Origin: Gemmobacter aquarius
GTDB taxonomy: Bacteria > Pseudomonadota > Alphaproteobacteria > Rhodobacterales > Rhodobacteraceae
Direction of reading: 5' to 3'
DNA length: 64,000 nucleotides
NCBI RefSeq assembly: GCF_003060865.1
Contig: NZ_CP028919.1
Span: 124,001 to 188,000, forward strand
Below, piece after piece: positions 34,349-41,390 of this stretch. Every line of letters starts with the position of its first letter. Position 1 is the first letter of the stretch. The notes below the pieces were generated by a model. The model made no database searches. It was given only the letters and a program-made list of their open reading frames with translations, and was not told where the DNA came from. The position numbers and the translations under genes are program-made.

Positions 34349-34834
34349 TCAGAGCCGTTTCACAACGGCTTCGGCGAAAGCCTCGACCATCGCTTTGTAA
34401 TATTCGGGTGTATCGCGCGTGATCATCACGACGGTTGTTCCCGGCGGAAAGAAGGGCAGGGCTTCTTCCACGCTGACGGTGAGTTCGTAGGAATTGAACT
34501 CGGTATTGTCAGTGTCGCTTGTGACGTTGACCTGTCCCACCATTTTGGTTTCTGCGACGTTAGTGACGTTTTCAAAAGCGTTCGCAAGTTCCACCTCTGA
34601 AATGTCGACCGAGATCTTCACGCCGTCGTCGGATGTCCGGTTCGTGATGCGCGCTACGATCGCGTTTTCGAGATCGTCGGCCACGTTGGTCCAATAGGCA
34701 GCGGCGGCCGGATTGTTGATTGCGGCAATGTCGGCTTCGACATCGATATCGCGGACTTGGGTGTTTTCGTCGGCAAAGACCGCTCCTGCAAAGAGGGTGG
34801 CTGCCAGAGCGGCCGCGAGAGTTTTACGGATCAT
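34349..34834 (-). CDS. Secreted hypothetical protein (161 aa), stress-promoter controlled
   Basis: A signal peptide (MIRKTLAAALAATLFAGAVFA) precedes an acidic mature part. The mature part reads ADIAAINNPAAAAYWTNVADDLENAIVARITNRTSDDGVKISVDISEVEL and ends YYKAMVEAFAEAVVKRL. I do not recognise a domain; the alternating pattern suggests beta structure. An EcfG-type promoter (GGAAC-N17-CGTT) lies 47 bases upstream, which points to a periplasmic general-stress protein. Confidence 0.75.
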   Translation of the reverse strand: MIRKTLAAALAATLFAGAVFADENTQVRDIDVEADIAAINNPAAAAYWTNVADDLENAIVARITNRTSDDGVKISVDISEVELANAFENVTNVAETKMVGQVNVTSDTDNTEFNSYELTVSVEEALPFFPPGTTVVMITRDTPEYYKAMVEAFAEAVVKRL

Positions 34835-34880
34835 GGATCGTCCTTTCGCTTTTTGGGGCGGAAAGCCCCGGCACGAAGGA

Positions 34881-34906
34881 AACGCGCCGAGGCGGGCCGG
34901 GGTTCC
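34881..34906 (-). promoter_or_regulatory. EcfG-type promoter, GGAAC-N17-CGTT
   Basis: On the minus strand GGAAC (34906-34902), 17 bases, CGTT (34884-34881). It is 47 bases from the ATG at 34834. Confidence 0.75.
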
Positions 34907-34908
34907 GC

Positions 34909-35828
34909 TTACCTCGGCGGCACGGTTCCAGAGGGGTTGTTGTCTGGCATGGCAAGGTTGCCATCCGGACTGCCCGCGCCGCCGGTGCTGACGATGCCGG
35001 AAGACGCGCTGCCTGTGCCGTCGGCCGTGCTGCGATAGACGCTGCGAACGGGATTGGCCGTACGGCCTTGGCCCTTGGTCCAGTAGGCAGGGCTGTTACG
35101 GTCGGCCTCGCCGCTCTTTATAAAGGCCATGCCTGCGACGGCACCGACGGCAAGCGCGACCGCGCCCACCGCCACGGGGTGTTCCTCGACTAGGGTTACG
35201 ATCTCGCGCGAGCCGCCCTTTACGACGCGCTCGGCACGCAGCCACGCGGCATAGCTTTGCTCACGTGCTGCCATCACCTGTTCGCGCGCGGACTCGGATA
35301 GGTGTTCGAGACCCTGCGCGATGTTCTGGCGCAGGTCGGCAGTGAACCCCTCGACCACCGATGCGCGGTCGGCTGCGTAGTCGCGTGCATGTTCAACTTG
35401 ATCCGAAAGTTTCGACTGCAGCGAACCTGCGGCAGAGCGGGCCTCGGATTCTATACGCGACAGTGCGTCCATCGCTTTGGTGCGAAGCCCGCCGACGTTT
35501 CGGTGCCAGTCGGGGTCGGGATCGTCACCGTGTAGTCCGTAAGAGCTACCATACGAAGATTTGGCTGCGTTAGAGCCTTTATTGCCCCCATAACCATCCA
35601 TGCCAGACCAAGGCCGATCAAACCAAAGGCAACCGGATTATCACGCATCGCGCGATCGATTGTCCGTGTCGCGTCGGTCGTGTTCAGCTTGAGCATGCCC
35701 AGAGCTTCCCGCGCAACATAGTCAATCGAGGCGCGGTTCGACAGTTCGTCCAAGTCAGACGCGAGACCTGACCTGACCTGTTCGAGATCGGCCTCGATAT
35801 CGCGGGGGTCGTTTGTTGTATCGGCCAT
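34909..35828 (-). pseudogene. DUF3618-domain membrane protein, frameshifted
   Basis: The first frame (start 35828) gives the DUF3618 domain: DPRDIEADLEQVRSGLASDLDELSNRASIDYVAREALGML and a membrane segment PVAFGLIGLGLAWMVMG. The next frame carries the usual tail: DPDPDWHRNVGGLRTKAMDALSRIESEARSAAGS, amphipathic helices, a second hydrophobic segment (PVAVGAVALAVGAVAGMAF) and a Gly/Ser-rich end. DUF3618 proteins normally join the two. Adding one C to the five-C run at 35585-35589 restores a continuous frame (MVMGGNKGSN). The start shares one base with the holin-like gene stop. Confidence 0.78.
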
Positions 35829-36232
35829 CAGCGTGTCGCCTCCTTTACGGTTTCGGCATCGCGCCGCACGTTGCGTGCGGTGCGGGTGGGCATCAGGTTT
35901 TCAGGGTCGAGCGCTTTTTTGCCGATCATCGCGAGGATGCCTGCGGCGACCAGAAAGAAGACGCCGGTCAGGAAGGCGGCCCAGCCGGGGTGAAGCCCGG
36001 CTTCAGTCAGGCCCGCGACGATGGCGGCCGCAAAGACGTTGAGCGAGACGATCACCATGACCGCGGCGGCGGCCATCATTCCGATGCCCGCCAGCATGTA
36101 TTTCATGCTTTCCTGTATCTCGGCCTTGGCGAGGGAAATTTCCCCTCGCACAAGCCCGTTTACATGCTGGAAGGCAGACGAGATCAGGTCCGCCGTCGAG
36201 CGATGGTCGGTGGAGCTGCTTGTGTCTGTCAC
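35828..36232 (-). CDS. Holin-superfamily (DUF1469-like) membrane protein
   Basis: 134 residues. A polar N-terminus with STADLISSAFQHVNGLVRGEISLAKAEIQESM is followed by two membrane segments (YMLAGIGMMAAAAVMVIVSLNVFAAAIVAGL and WAAFLTGVFFLVAAGILAMI). This is the Phage_holin_3_6/DUF1469 pattern, bacterial envelope proteins often paired with DUF3618. It overlaps the upstream gene by four bases and the DUF3618 gene by one, forming a coupled stress operon. Confidence 0.85.
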   Translation of the reverse strand: MTDTSSSTDHRSTADLISSAFQHVNGLVRGEISLAKAEIQESMKYMLAGIGMMAAAAVMVIVSLNVFAAAIVAGLTEAGLHPGWAAFLTGVFFLVAAGILAMIGKKALDPENLMPTRTARNVRRDAETVKEATR

Positions 36233-36906
36233 AGGTTGCCCCCCATCGATGGGCCGCGACCCATCGAGCCGATCGAATCCTCGCCGCCCGTCGATTTCAT
36301 GCTGTCGCCTGCCATGTCGTCGGGGTTGCCGCCCATGCCGGCACCGCTGGAGCCGGAGCCGTAGCTCGAACCCATCGACGAACGGCCCATGCCGCCCTGC
36401 GACAGGCCCGCGCCCATATCGCCCGCCTGGGTTCCGGTGCGACCATAGTTGCCCAGGCTATCTTCTTGCGAGCGTCCTGCCTGCGCGGCAAGGCGGGCAA
36501 GCAAAAGTCCTGCGGCGGCAGCTGCAGCCACGAAGATCGCGGGGTTGCGCTTGGCATAGGACTGGATGTCGGACATCAGGGTCGAGACATCGCGCGAACG
36601 GATCGTGTCGGATACCGAAGCCACGCCACTTGCCATCGTTTCCAATACGCGCCCCTGCATGCCTGATTGCTGTCCGGCGGCTTCGCGCAGGGACGAAGCC
36701 ATGCGCTCGCCCTCGTCGGCGATGGTTTCGCGCACTTCCTCGGCCTTGGCGGTTGCGCCTGCCTTGAGGTCGGACATGGTGCTGCCTATCACGGATTTTG
36801 CGCCGCTCAGCGCTTCGCGGCCGGTTTCCTTGAGGTCTTCTGCGGCCTTGCGGGCGGTATCGGTGATTGATCCGGTGTCGGTTCCGGACTGGTTCGATTG
36901 GGTCAT
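36229..36906 (-). CDS. Nutrient-deprivation-induced-type membrane protein with Gly/Ser-rich tail
   Basis: 225 residues. Amphipathic helices (TARKAAEDLKETGREALSGAKSVIGSTMSDLKAGATAKAEEVRETIADEGERM) precede one membrane segment (PAIFVAAAAAAGLLLARLAAQAG) and a flexible tail rich in Gly, Ser and Met. It resembles rhizobial nutrient-deprivation-induced proteins and LEA-like helices. It is the second gene after the EcfG-type promoter at 37055-37079 and is coupled to the holin-like gene. Confidence 0.72.
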   Translation of the reverse strand: MTQSNQSGTDTGSITDTARKAAEDLKETGREALSGAKSVIGSTMSDLKAGATAKAEEVRETIADEGERMASSLREAAGQQSGMQGRVLETMASGVASVSDTIRSRDVSTLMSDIQSYAKRNPAIFVAAAAAAGLLLARLAAQAGRSQEDSLGNYGRTGTQAGDMGAGLSQGGMGRSSMGSSYGSGSSGAGMGGNPDDMAGDSMKSTGGEDSIGSMGRGPSMGGNL

Positions 36907-36918
36907 GTTGTCTGCTCC

Positions 36919-36987
36919 TCAGCCGATGAAATTGATGACCGCGAGCGCGACGACCACGATGCCGATGATGGTGAACAAGGAATACAT
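36919..36987 (-). CDS. 22-residue membrane peptide
   Basis: The reading frame MYSLFTIIGIVVVALAVINFIG is almost entirely one membrane helix. AGGAG lies 11 bases upstream of the ATG and an EcfG-type promoter 68 bases upstream. The stop is 12 bases before the next gene. Its position as first cistron and its compact, clean sequence argue that it is translated. No family is recognised. Confidence 0.55.
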   Translation of the reverse strand: MYSLFTIIGIVVVALAVINFIG

Positions 36988-37054
36988 GGGCCGGATTCTC
37001 CTGCGCTTTGGGCGGAATGGACCGGGAGCGGTGCCCCGGATGTAGCGTTGTGAG

Positions 37055-37079
37055 AACGCAACCATGAGTGGAATGTTCC
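37055..37079 (-). promoter_or_regulatory. EcfG-type promoter for the 22-aa / NDI / holin / DUF3618 operon
   Basis: Minus strand GGAAC (37079-37075), 16 bases, CGTT (37058-37055): an exact consensus match. It is divergent from the plus-strand promoter at 37115, 36 bases away. Confidence 0.8.
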
Positions 37080-37114
37080 GAGTGCAACAGCAGGCAGGCA
37101 AGGACGTGCAGACG

Positions 37115-37139
37115 GGAACCGCGGCCCGAGCGAAGCGTT
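37115..37139 (+). promoter_or_regulatory. EcfG-type promoter for the DUF1328 gene
   Basis: GGAAC (37115-37119), 16 bases, CGTT (37136-37139): an exact consensus match 41 bases before the ATG at 37180. Confidence 0.8.
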
Positions 37140-37179
37140 GGCGCCAAGCCAAGGCCAACAGCGTAAAGGAGAAACCGAA

Positions 37180-37353
37180 ATGCTTGGATGGGCTCTTGCT
37201 TTCCTTGTGATCGCTTTGATTGCAGGGCTTTTGGGGTTCGGCGGGATTGCGGGCGCTTCGGCAGGAATTGCACAATTCCTGTTTATCGTGTTCATCATCC
37301 TTTTTGTCATCGCGTTGATCGCGCGGGCCGTAAGGGGTCGTCCGCCCCTGTGA
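37180..37353 (+). CDS. DUF1328 small membrane protein (57 aa)
   Basis: [51 protein letters not shown] is the signature of the DUF1328/YtjA family, two membrane helices with GFGGIAGAS between. AAAGGAG lies 10 bases before the ATG at 37180; the upstream in-frame ATG is ignored. Members are widespread, often stress-induced, of unknown function. Its EcfG promoter is exact. Confidence 0.9.
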   Translation: MLGWALAFLVIALIAGLLGFGGIAGASAGIAQFLFIVFIILFVIALIARAVRGRPPL

Positions 37354-37427
37354 CACTCTCCGGCTTCATCACGTTTCGACCGGCCGCCGCGACACCGTTC
37401 GCGGCGGCCGCAGTTTTGAGCGCTGCC

Positions 37428-37452
37428 GGAACCTTGCGGGGCTTTGTCCGTT
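37428..37452 (+). promoter_or_regulatory. EcfG-type promoter for the glycine-zipper lipoprotein
   Basis: GGAAC (37428-37432), 16 bases, CGTT (37449-37452), exact consensus, 32 bases before the ATG at 37484. Confidence 0.8.
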
Positions 37453-37483
37453 GGGTCGTGCAACAACACGGGAGATCCCTTCG

Positions 37484-37732
37484 ATGAACAGACTTATGAT
37501 CGCGCTGCCGCTGGTCGGCCTTTTGGCAGCCTGCGAGACGCAGCAGCAGAACACGCTCGCAGGGGCCGCTGCCGGTGCGGCCATCGGTTCGGCCGTGGCA
37601 GATGATGGTCTGACGGGTGCCGTGATCGGTGGCGTCGCGGGGGCTGCCGCAGGATCGATGATTGGCCGCAATACCGCGGGCCAGTGCATCTATCGTCGCG
37701 CGGACGGATCGACCTTTACGGCCGCGTGCTAA
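37484..37732 (+). CDS. Glycine-zipper outer-membrane lipoprotein
   Basis: 82 residues from ATG 37484. A lipoprotein signal peptide ends in the lipobox LLAAC (MNRLMIALPLVGLLAAC), followed by a glycine-zipper segment (AGAAAGAAIGSAVADDGLTGAVIGGVAGAAAGSMIG) and a short Cys-containing end. Such YMGG/OsmB-like lipoproteins insert in the outer membrane and are often osmotically or stress induced. An exact EcfG promoter lies 32 bases upstream and a terminator follows. Confidence 0.85.
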   Translation: MNRLMIALPLVGLLAACETQQQNTLAGAAAGAAIGSAVADDGLTGAVIGGVAGAAAGSMIGRNTAGQCIYRRADGSTFTAAC

Positions 37733-37770
37733 GGCCACGCTAGGGGCCGGCAGAGGGCTCTGGTGGCCGG

Positions 37771-37801
37771 ACCGGCGGGCTTTCGGGCCTGCCGGTTTTT
37801 T
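37771..37801 (+). terminator. Rho-independent terminator of the lipoprotein gene
   Basis: A stem of CCGGCGGGC with GCCTGCCGG (one G-T wobble) is followed by six T on the plus strand, 39 bases after the stop. Confidence 0.8.
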
Positions 37802-37807
37802 GATGCT

Positions 37808-38020
37808 CTAGGCTGTCTGTCGCAGATCGGGGCGCAGATCGGGGCGCAGATCGGTTCGCTGGAGCGCGTCGTTCAGGTTGTCGAGCAGGGCGTGAAATCT
37901 GTCGGGAATGCCTTGGTCAGCCGAAGGCAGCGGGGGCGTCCGCAGATAAGCCCGGCGCAAGCTGTTTTCGACGGAGTCGTCGGTCGGTGGCCAAAGCGGC
38001 CCGGTGGTGGGGCGTTGCAT
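37808..38020 (-). CDS. nepR: NepR-family anti-sigma factor
   Basis: 70 residues from ATG 38020 (AAGGA upstream). DDSVENSLRRAYLRT and GIPDRFHALLDNLNDAL reproduce the two helices of NepR (pattern LRxxY ... PxxFxxLLxxL), the anti-sigma factor that holds EcfG until phosphorylated PhyR removes it. The C-terminal end carries a short DLRPDLRPDLR repeat. In most alphaproteobacteria nepR adjoins ecfG and phyR; neither is here. A near-consensus EcfG promoter lies 45 bases upstream, suggesting negative feedback. Confidence 0.78.
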   Translation of the reverse strand: MQRPTTGPLWPPTDDSVENSLRRAYLRTPPLPSADQGIPDRFHALLDNLNDALQRTDLRPDLRPDLRQTA

Positions 38021-38064
38021 GGCACGGTTATCCTTTGCCTGTTTGGTGTTTTTTGTTCTTCGGG

Positions 38065-38089
38065 AACGATACGGACGCATTTGGGGTCC
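38065..38089 (-). promoter_or_regulatory. Near-consensus EcfG-type promoter for nepR
   Basis: Minus strand GGACC (38089-38085; one mismatch to GGAAC), 16 bases, CGTT (38068-38065), 45 bases before ATG 38020, the same distance as the exact sites nearby. Confidence 0.55.
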
Positions 38090-38226
38090 ACATGAACGCG
38101 CGAACCGTCTGCAAAAAGTTGGATTATTGCAAAACTGTGTAACTTTGGACACGGTTTTAAATGGGTTATCGCCTTGGGCGTCGGGCGCGGTCGGGATTCC
38201 AACTGCGCCCTTTGCACAAAACGAAC

Positions 38227-39210
38227 TTACTTGTCCTTGGTCGAGCCTGACGAAGTCATCGTGCTGCCGCCACCTGACGGGCGGTTGGTGCCCGATCCGC
38301 CGGAAGAACCGGATTCGCCGGACTCGGCGCGTACTTCCGAACCGCTGCCCGAGGATCCGCCGACGGTCCGGCTGGTCCGCCACTTGTTGAACTCGTCATC
38401 GAACGACTTTTGCCGCTCTTGGTTGAATGCATCCCAATCCTCGTCGAACTGGCGGTTCTGACGCTCGCGCCACGCGTGGTAATGCGGGTCGTTTTGGCGG
38501 TGCTGACCGCCACCGCCGCCACCCATGCCGGACTGGCTTCTCTGGCCAAAGCCTTGCGAAGATTGGCCCGACTGGTCGTTGCCGCCACCGAACAGCCCAC
38601 CGATGGCCTGACCGATCGTCGAGCCGAGGCCGCCCGATTGACCCGGTTGATCATGCTGGCCCCAATGCGAGCCAGGCTGATGCGAACCAGACTGATGCGA
38701 ACCAGGCTGGCCCCAGTTTTGACCGGACTGACCACCGGACTGCCCGTAGCTACCCTGGCCGCCGGACATTCCACCTTGCTGGTTGCCTATCTGGCCGCCC
38801 ATGCCGGACGATCCGCCGCCGACGTGGGCCATCCCGCCGCCTTGGTGCTGACCGGGATGTTGCTGGCCGGGCTGTGCATAGACGCCATAGCCTTGACGGC
38901 CATAATCCTGCTGGCCAGTCCCGCCGCCCATCGGTTGGCCGTAGCCCTGACCGTAGCCACCCGAGCCATACTGCCCGCCATAGCCGCTGCCACCCGTATG
39001 ATCTGCTCCCGACGTCTGGCCATACCCGCCTTGCGATTGGCCATAACCGGATTGCCCGTGCGTTTGCTGGGCCTGATTGCCGCTCTGGCTTTGGCCATAT
39101 TGCTGGCCTTGCTGATTGTCAGCCTGCTGGCCGTATTGCTGCGACTGGCCGCGATCTTCGTTGCGGTGGTCGTCGCTACCTTGGCCGTAACCTTTTTCAT
39201 GGTTCGCCAT
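38227..39210 (-). CDS. Low-complexity Gly/Gln/Ser/Tyr-rich protein with charged C-terminal motif
   Basis: 327 residues from ATG 39210 (GGAG upstream). Residues ~1-230 consist of GYGQ, SQQYGQ, GGQ and GSHQPGSH-like units, resembling prion-like or FUS-type low-complexity domains. A structured-looking segment follows (NDPHYHAWRERQNRQFDEDWDAFNQERQKSFDDEFNKWRTSR), a pattern seen in alphaproteobacterial stress proteins, then a Ser/Gly-rich tail. There is no signal peptide, so a cytosolic location is expected. An exact EcfG-type promoter lies 45 bases upstream. Confidence 0.78.
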   Translation of the reverse strand: MANHEKGYGQGSDDHRNEDRGQSQQYGQQADNQQGQQYGQSQSGNQAQQTHGQSGYGQSQGGYGQTSGADHTGGSGYGGQYGSGGYGQGYGQPMGGGTGQQDYGRQGYGVYAQPGQQHPGQHQGGGMAHVGGGSSGMGGQIGNQQGGMSGGQGSYGQSGGQSGQNWGQPGSHQSGSHQPGSHWGQHDQPGQSGGLGSTIGQAIGGLFGGGNDQSGQSSQGFGQRSQSGMGGGGGGQHRQNDPHYHAWRERQNRQFDEDWDAFNQERQKSFDDEFNKWRTSRTVGGSSGSGSEVRAESGESGSSGGSGTNRPSGGGSTMTSSGSTKDK

Positions 39211-39254
39211 CGTTGCTCCTCCGTCTGATAGGGCGATGCGCCCGGTGTTGGTCA

Positions 39255-39279
39255 AACGTCACCTTGGCTAGGGCGTTCC
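39255..39279 (-). promoter_or_regulatory. EcfG-type promoter for the low-complexity protein
   Basis: Minus strand GGAAC (39279-39275), 16 bases, CGTT (39258-39255), an exact match 45 bases before ATG 39210. Confidence 0.8.
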
Positions 39280-39361
39280 GGCTGATCGGTCGGGGAGTTG
39301 CACTGGTTTGATTGCACGCCGGACACCGGCAGAGGCTTGCCGAAGAGGCTATCAATCTGGG

Positions 39362-39387
39362 GGAACCTAGCGAGGAGCCCTGCCGTT
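39362..39387 (+). promoter_or_regulatory. EcfG-type promoter for the Crp/Fnr regulator
   Basis: GGAAC (39362-39366), 17 bases, CGTT (39384-39387), 36 bases before ATG 39423. Confidence 0.7.
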
Positions 39388-39422
39388 TCGGGTGGCATAG
39401 ACATGTTTGGGATGGGTAGGAG

Positions 39423-40148
39423 ATGACGGCGACGCAACAGAACTTCGTGGCCAGACAGCAGTCGGGCGCGGGAGACGAACTGCGCCGCCTGCTTGTCCCG
39501 CAGGCACGTCCGCAATCTGTCCAGCGACAAGAGGTTATTCTGCGCCGGGGAACGGTTGGCGAAGCCCTGCTGTTGTTGCAGCACGGCTGGGCAGTGGCGC
39601 GTGGACAAAAGCAAAACGGGCGGTCGGCGATCCTGCGGATGTATTTGCCCGGTGACGTGATCGGCCTTGCGGACCTTGGCCTCGCTTTGGTGCAGCAGGA
39701 TGTCGTGATGCTGACCGAGGGGTTGGTTCACATCGTGCCAAAGAGCGCCGTGACCGGACTGGCGCGGCATAACCCGCGGCTTTGGCCTTTGCTGTTGGCG
39801 CTGTCCAATGTCGAGGTTTCGGTGGGACAGACACGGGCCATTCTGTTTGACCGTGCGTCCGCCGAGGATCGCTTGATCCATTTTCTGCTCGATATCCGCG
39901 GTCGGCTGGCTGTCGAGGGGATCGGCGATGGCAACCGTTTTCCTCTGCCGATGAATCAGACCGAGATTGGCGAGGCGACGGGAATGACAGGGATCTACGT
40001 CAATCGTCTGATCGGAAAACTGGTCCGGGACCGGCAGATAGAGGTACAGCGGCCCTATGTGCGTTTGCTGGAACGGGCAAACTTCGAGAACCGCATGGAA
40101 GCGATCGATCTGATCCCCGCGATCGACGTCGGGTGGGCGTTGCGCTGA
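39423..40148 (+). CDS. Crp/Fnr-family transcription regulator
   Basis: 241 residues. The cyclic-nucleotide-binding-like domain is seen as RQEVILRRGTVGEALLLLQHGWAVARGQKQNGRSAILRMYLPGDVIGLADL, and the C-terminal HTH as LPMNQTEIGEATGMTGIYVNRLIGKLVRDRQIEVQRPYVRL. It has no Cys cluster like Fnr. Similar regulators are common in stress islands of this group. An EcfG-type promoter precedes it, making it a probable second-tier regulator. Its 3' end overlaps the kinase relic. Confidence 0.88.
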   Translation: MTATQQNFVARQQSGAGDELRRLLVPQARPQSVQRQEVILRRGTVGEALLLLQHGWAVARGQKQNGRSAILRMYLPGDVIGLADLGLALVQQDVVMLTEGLVHIVPKSAVTGLARHNPRLWPLLLALSNVEVSVGQTRAILFDRASAEDRLIHFLLDIRGRLAVEGIGDGNRFPLPMNQTEIGEATGMTGIYVNRLIGKLVRDRQIEVQRPYVRLLERANFENRMEAIDLIPAIDVGWALR

Positions 40149-40345
40149 ATCACGGGCGCGTCGTTACCATAATCTTTCGGAAATTCGACCATAACCGTGG
40201 TGCCGCTTGCGCTTTCTGTGCGGACGGTTCCGCCGAGTTGCGACGTGAAGGCATCGACAAGCTGCCAGCCCATTTGGCGGGACGCAGTTCTTTGGTCGTA
40301 ACCGGGACCATCGTCGCAGACTGTCAAACGCAATAATGCCCACCA
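40055..40345 (-). pseudogene. C-terminal remnant of a HWE/HisKA_2 sensor kinase
   Basis: LTVCDDGPGYDQRTASRQMGWQLVDAFTSQLGGTVRTESASGTTVMVEFP is the G1/G2 part of a histidine-kinase ATPase domain of the HWE/HisKA_2 class. No dimerisation or sensor domain remains upstream, where the minus strand lies opposite the MgtC gene region. The frame runs 94 bases into the Crp gene end. Kinases of this class feed PhyR in the general stress response, so this is a relic consistent with the island's theme. Confidence 0.6.
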
Positions 40346-40458
40346 TAGTCCGGCAAATCCGTATCGCTGGTCAGTCTCGCTTTGGGTGTCCAAGTTTTGG
40401 ACAGAAAAAGAAACTGCCAAAACGGGAATTTTCAACAACAGGTGGAAACGTGCCAACC

Positions 40459-40483
40459 GGAACCCTGCGCAATCCGGGCGGTT
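40459..40483 (+). promoter_or_regulatory. EcfG-like promoter for the MgtC-like gene
   Basis: GGAAC (40459-40463), 16 bases, GGTT (40480-40483), one mismatch in the -10, 31 bases before ATG 40514. Confidence 0.55.
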
Positions 40484-40513
40484 CGACAGCAGCACGGATG
40501 AAGCGGGGGTCGC

Positions 40514-40972
40514 ATGGACGCAATTATCGAGGAAGTGGCGCGCGCTCCTGCGCTTGCCTGGGAAGTTATCGCACTTCGGATGTTGGGCGCGGTGATTTTT
40601 TGCGGACTGATCGGCATCGAAAGAGAGCATGCCAAGCAGGCAGCCGGCCTGCGGACGCATATCCTTGTCGGGTTGGCTGCATGTCTCTACTCGATTCTGA
40701 CCCTTGACCTCGCCTCACGTTTCGAAGGTGACGAAGCGGTAAAGATGGATCCGCTGCGTATCGTCGAGGCCGTCACCGGAGGAGTGGCCTTTCTTGCGGC
40801 TGGAATGATCGTCTTTAGCAATGGAGCGGTGCGTGGGCTTACCACAGGGGCGGGCATGTGGTTGGCGGCTGCGGTGGGGCTTGCCGTCGGCCTTGGGCTG
40901 TGGGGTGTCGCGGCAATGGCGACGGTGCTTGCAGTCGTGGTGATGTCGCTCTTGGTGGTGCAGCGCGACTAG
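40514..40972 (+). CDS. MgtC/SapB-family inner-membrane protein
   Basis: 152 residues with four hydrophobic segments. The MgtC signature RMLGAVIFCGLIGIEREHAKQAAGLRTHILVGLAACLYSILTLDL and VTGGVAFLAAGMIVFSNGAVRGLTTGAGMWLAAAVGLAVGLGLW is clear. MgtC proteins modulate the F-ATPase or membrane potential in magnesium and phosphate stress; SapB-type relatives are less defined. It follows an EcfG-like promoter. Confidence 0.9.
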   Translation: MDAIIEEVARAPALAWEVIALRMLGAVIFCGLIGIEREHAKQAAGLRTHILVGLAACLYSILTLDLASRFEGDEAVKMDPLRIVEAVTGGVAFLAAGMIVFSNGAVRGLTTGAGMWLAAAVGLAVGLGLWGVAAMATVLAVVVMSLLVVQRD

Positions 40973-40973
40973 C

Positions 40974-40998
40974 GGAACCGCTGTCGGCGCGGCGCGTT
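40974..40998 (+). promoter_or_regulatory. EcfG-type promoter for the PRC-barrel protein
   Basis: GGAAC (40974-40978), 16 bases, CGTT (40995-40998), exact, immediately after the MgtC stop and 29 bases before ATG 41027. Confidence 0.8.
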
Positions 40999-41026
40999 CC
41001 TGTTTGACGGTAGAGGAGGATCGGCA

Positions 41027-41386
41027 ATGCAGGATAGCGAAGCGTCGGGGCACAGTCTGGTGTCATCGGATGATGTGGTCGGCACCGAGGTTTACAACAC
41101 GTCGGGCGAGCATATCGGCGCAATCGACCATGTCATGATAGATAAGATTTCAGGCAAGATTGCCTATGCCGTCATGGGGTTTGGCGGTGTGCTGGGCATT
41201 GGGGAAGAGCACTACCCCGTGCCTTGGGCCGCCTTGCGGTATGAGGTGTCACAAGGCGGATTCGTGACGGATGTTACGCCCGAGCAACTGGAAAATGCGC
41301 CCAGACGTGACGATGGCTGGTATGGCAGCCGAGACTGGGAAATCCGGACGCATGACAATTACGGGATACCGTATTACTGGATCTGA
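41027..41386 (+). CDS. PRC-barrel domain protein
   Basis: 119 residues. SSDDVVGTEVYNTSGEHIGAIDHVMIDKISGKIAYAVMGFGGVLGIGEEHYPVPWAALRYE is a standard PRC-barrel fold. The C-terminus is Tyr/Trp-rich (DDGWYGSRDWEIRTHDNYGIPYYWI). These soluble proteins are frequent in alphaproteobacterial general-stress regulons; their function is unclear. It has an exact EcfG-type promoter and closes the stress island. Confidence 0.9.
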   Translation: MQDSEASGHSLVSSDDVVGTEVYNTSGEHIGAIDHVMIDKISGKIAYAVMGFGGVLGIGEEHYPVPWAALRYEVSQGGFVTDVTPEQLENAPRRDDGWYGSRDWEIRTHDNYGIPYYWI

Positions 41387-41390
41387 CACG

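Noticed and set aside
38004..38226. Longer nepR reading frame starting at 38383
   Set aside because: The extra sequence overlaps the 3' end of the low-complexity gene and is Arg-rich; the ATG at 38020 has AAGGA and a promoter match at the right distance.
38410..39311. Long plus-strand frames opposite the low-complexity protein
   Set aside because: They encode only Leu/Ala/Arg-rich repeats produced by the repetitive minus-strand codons; no ribosome site or family.
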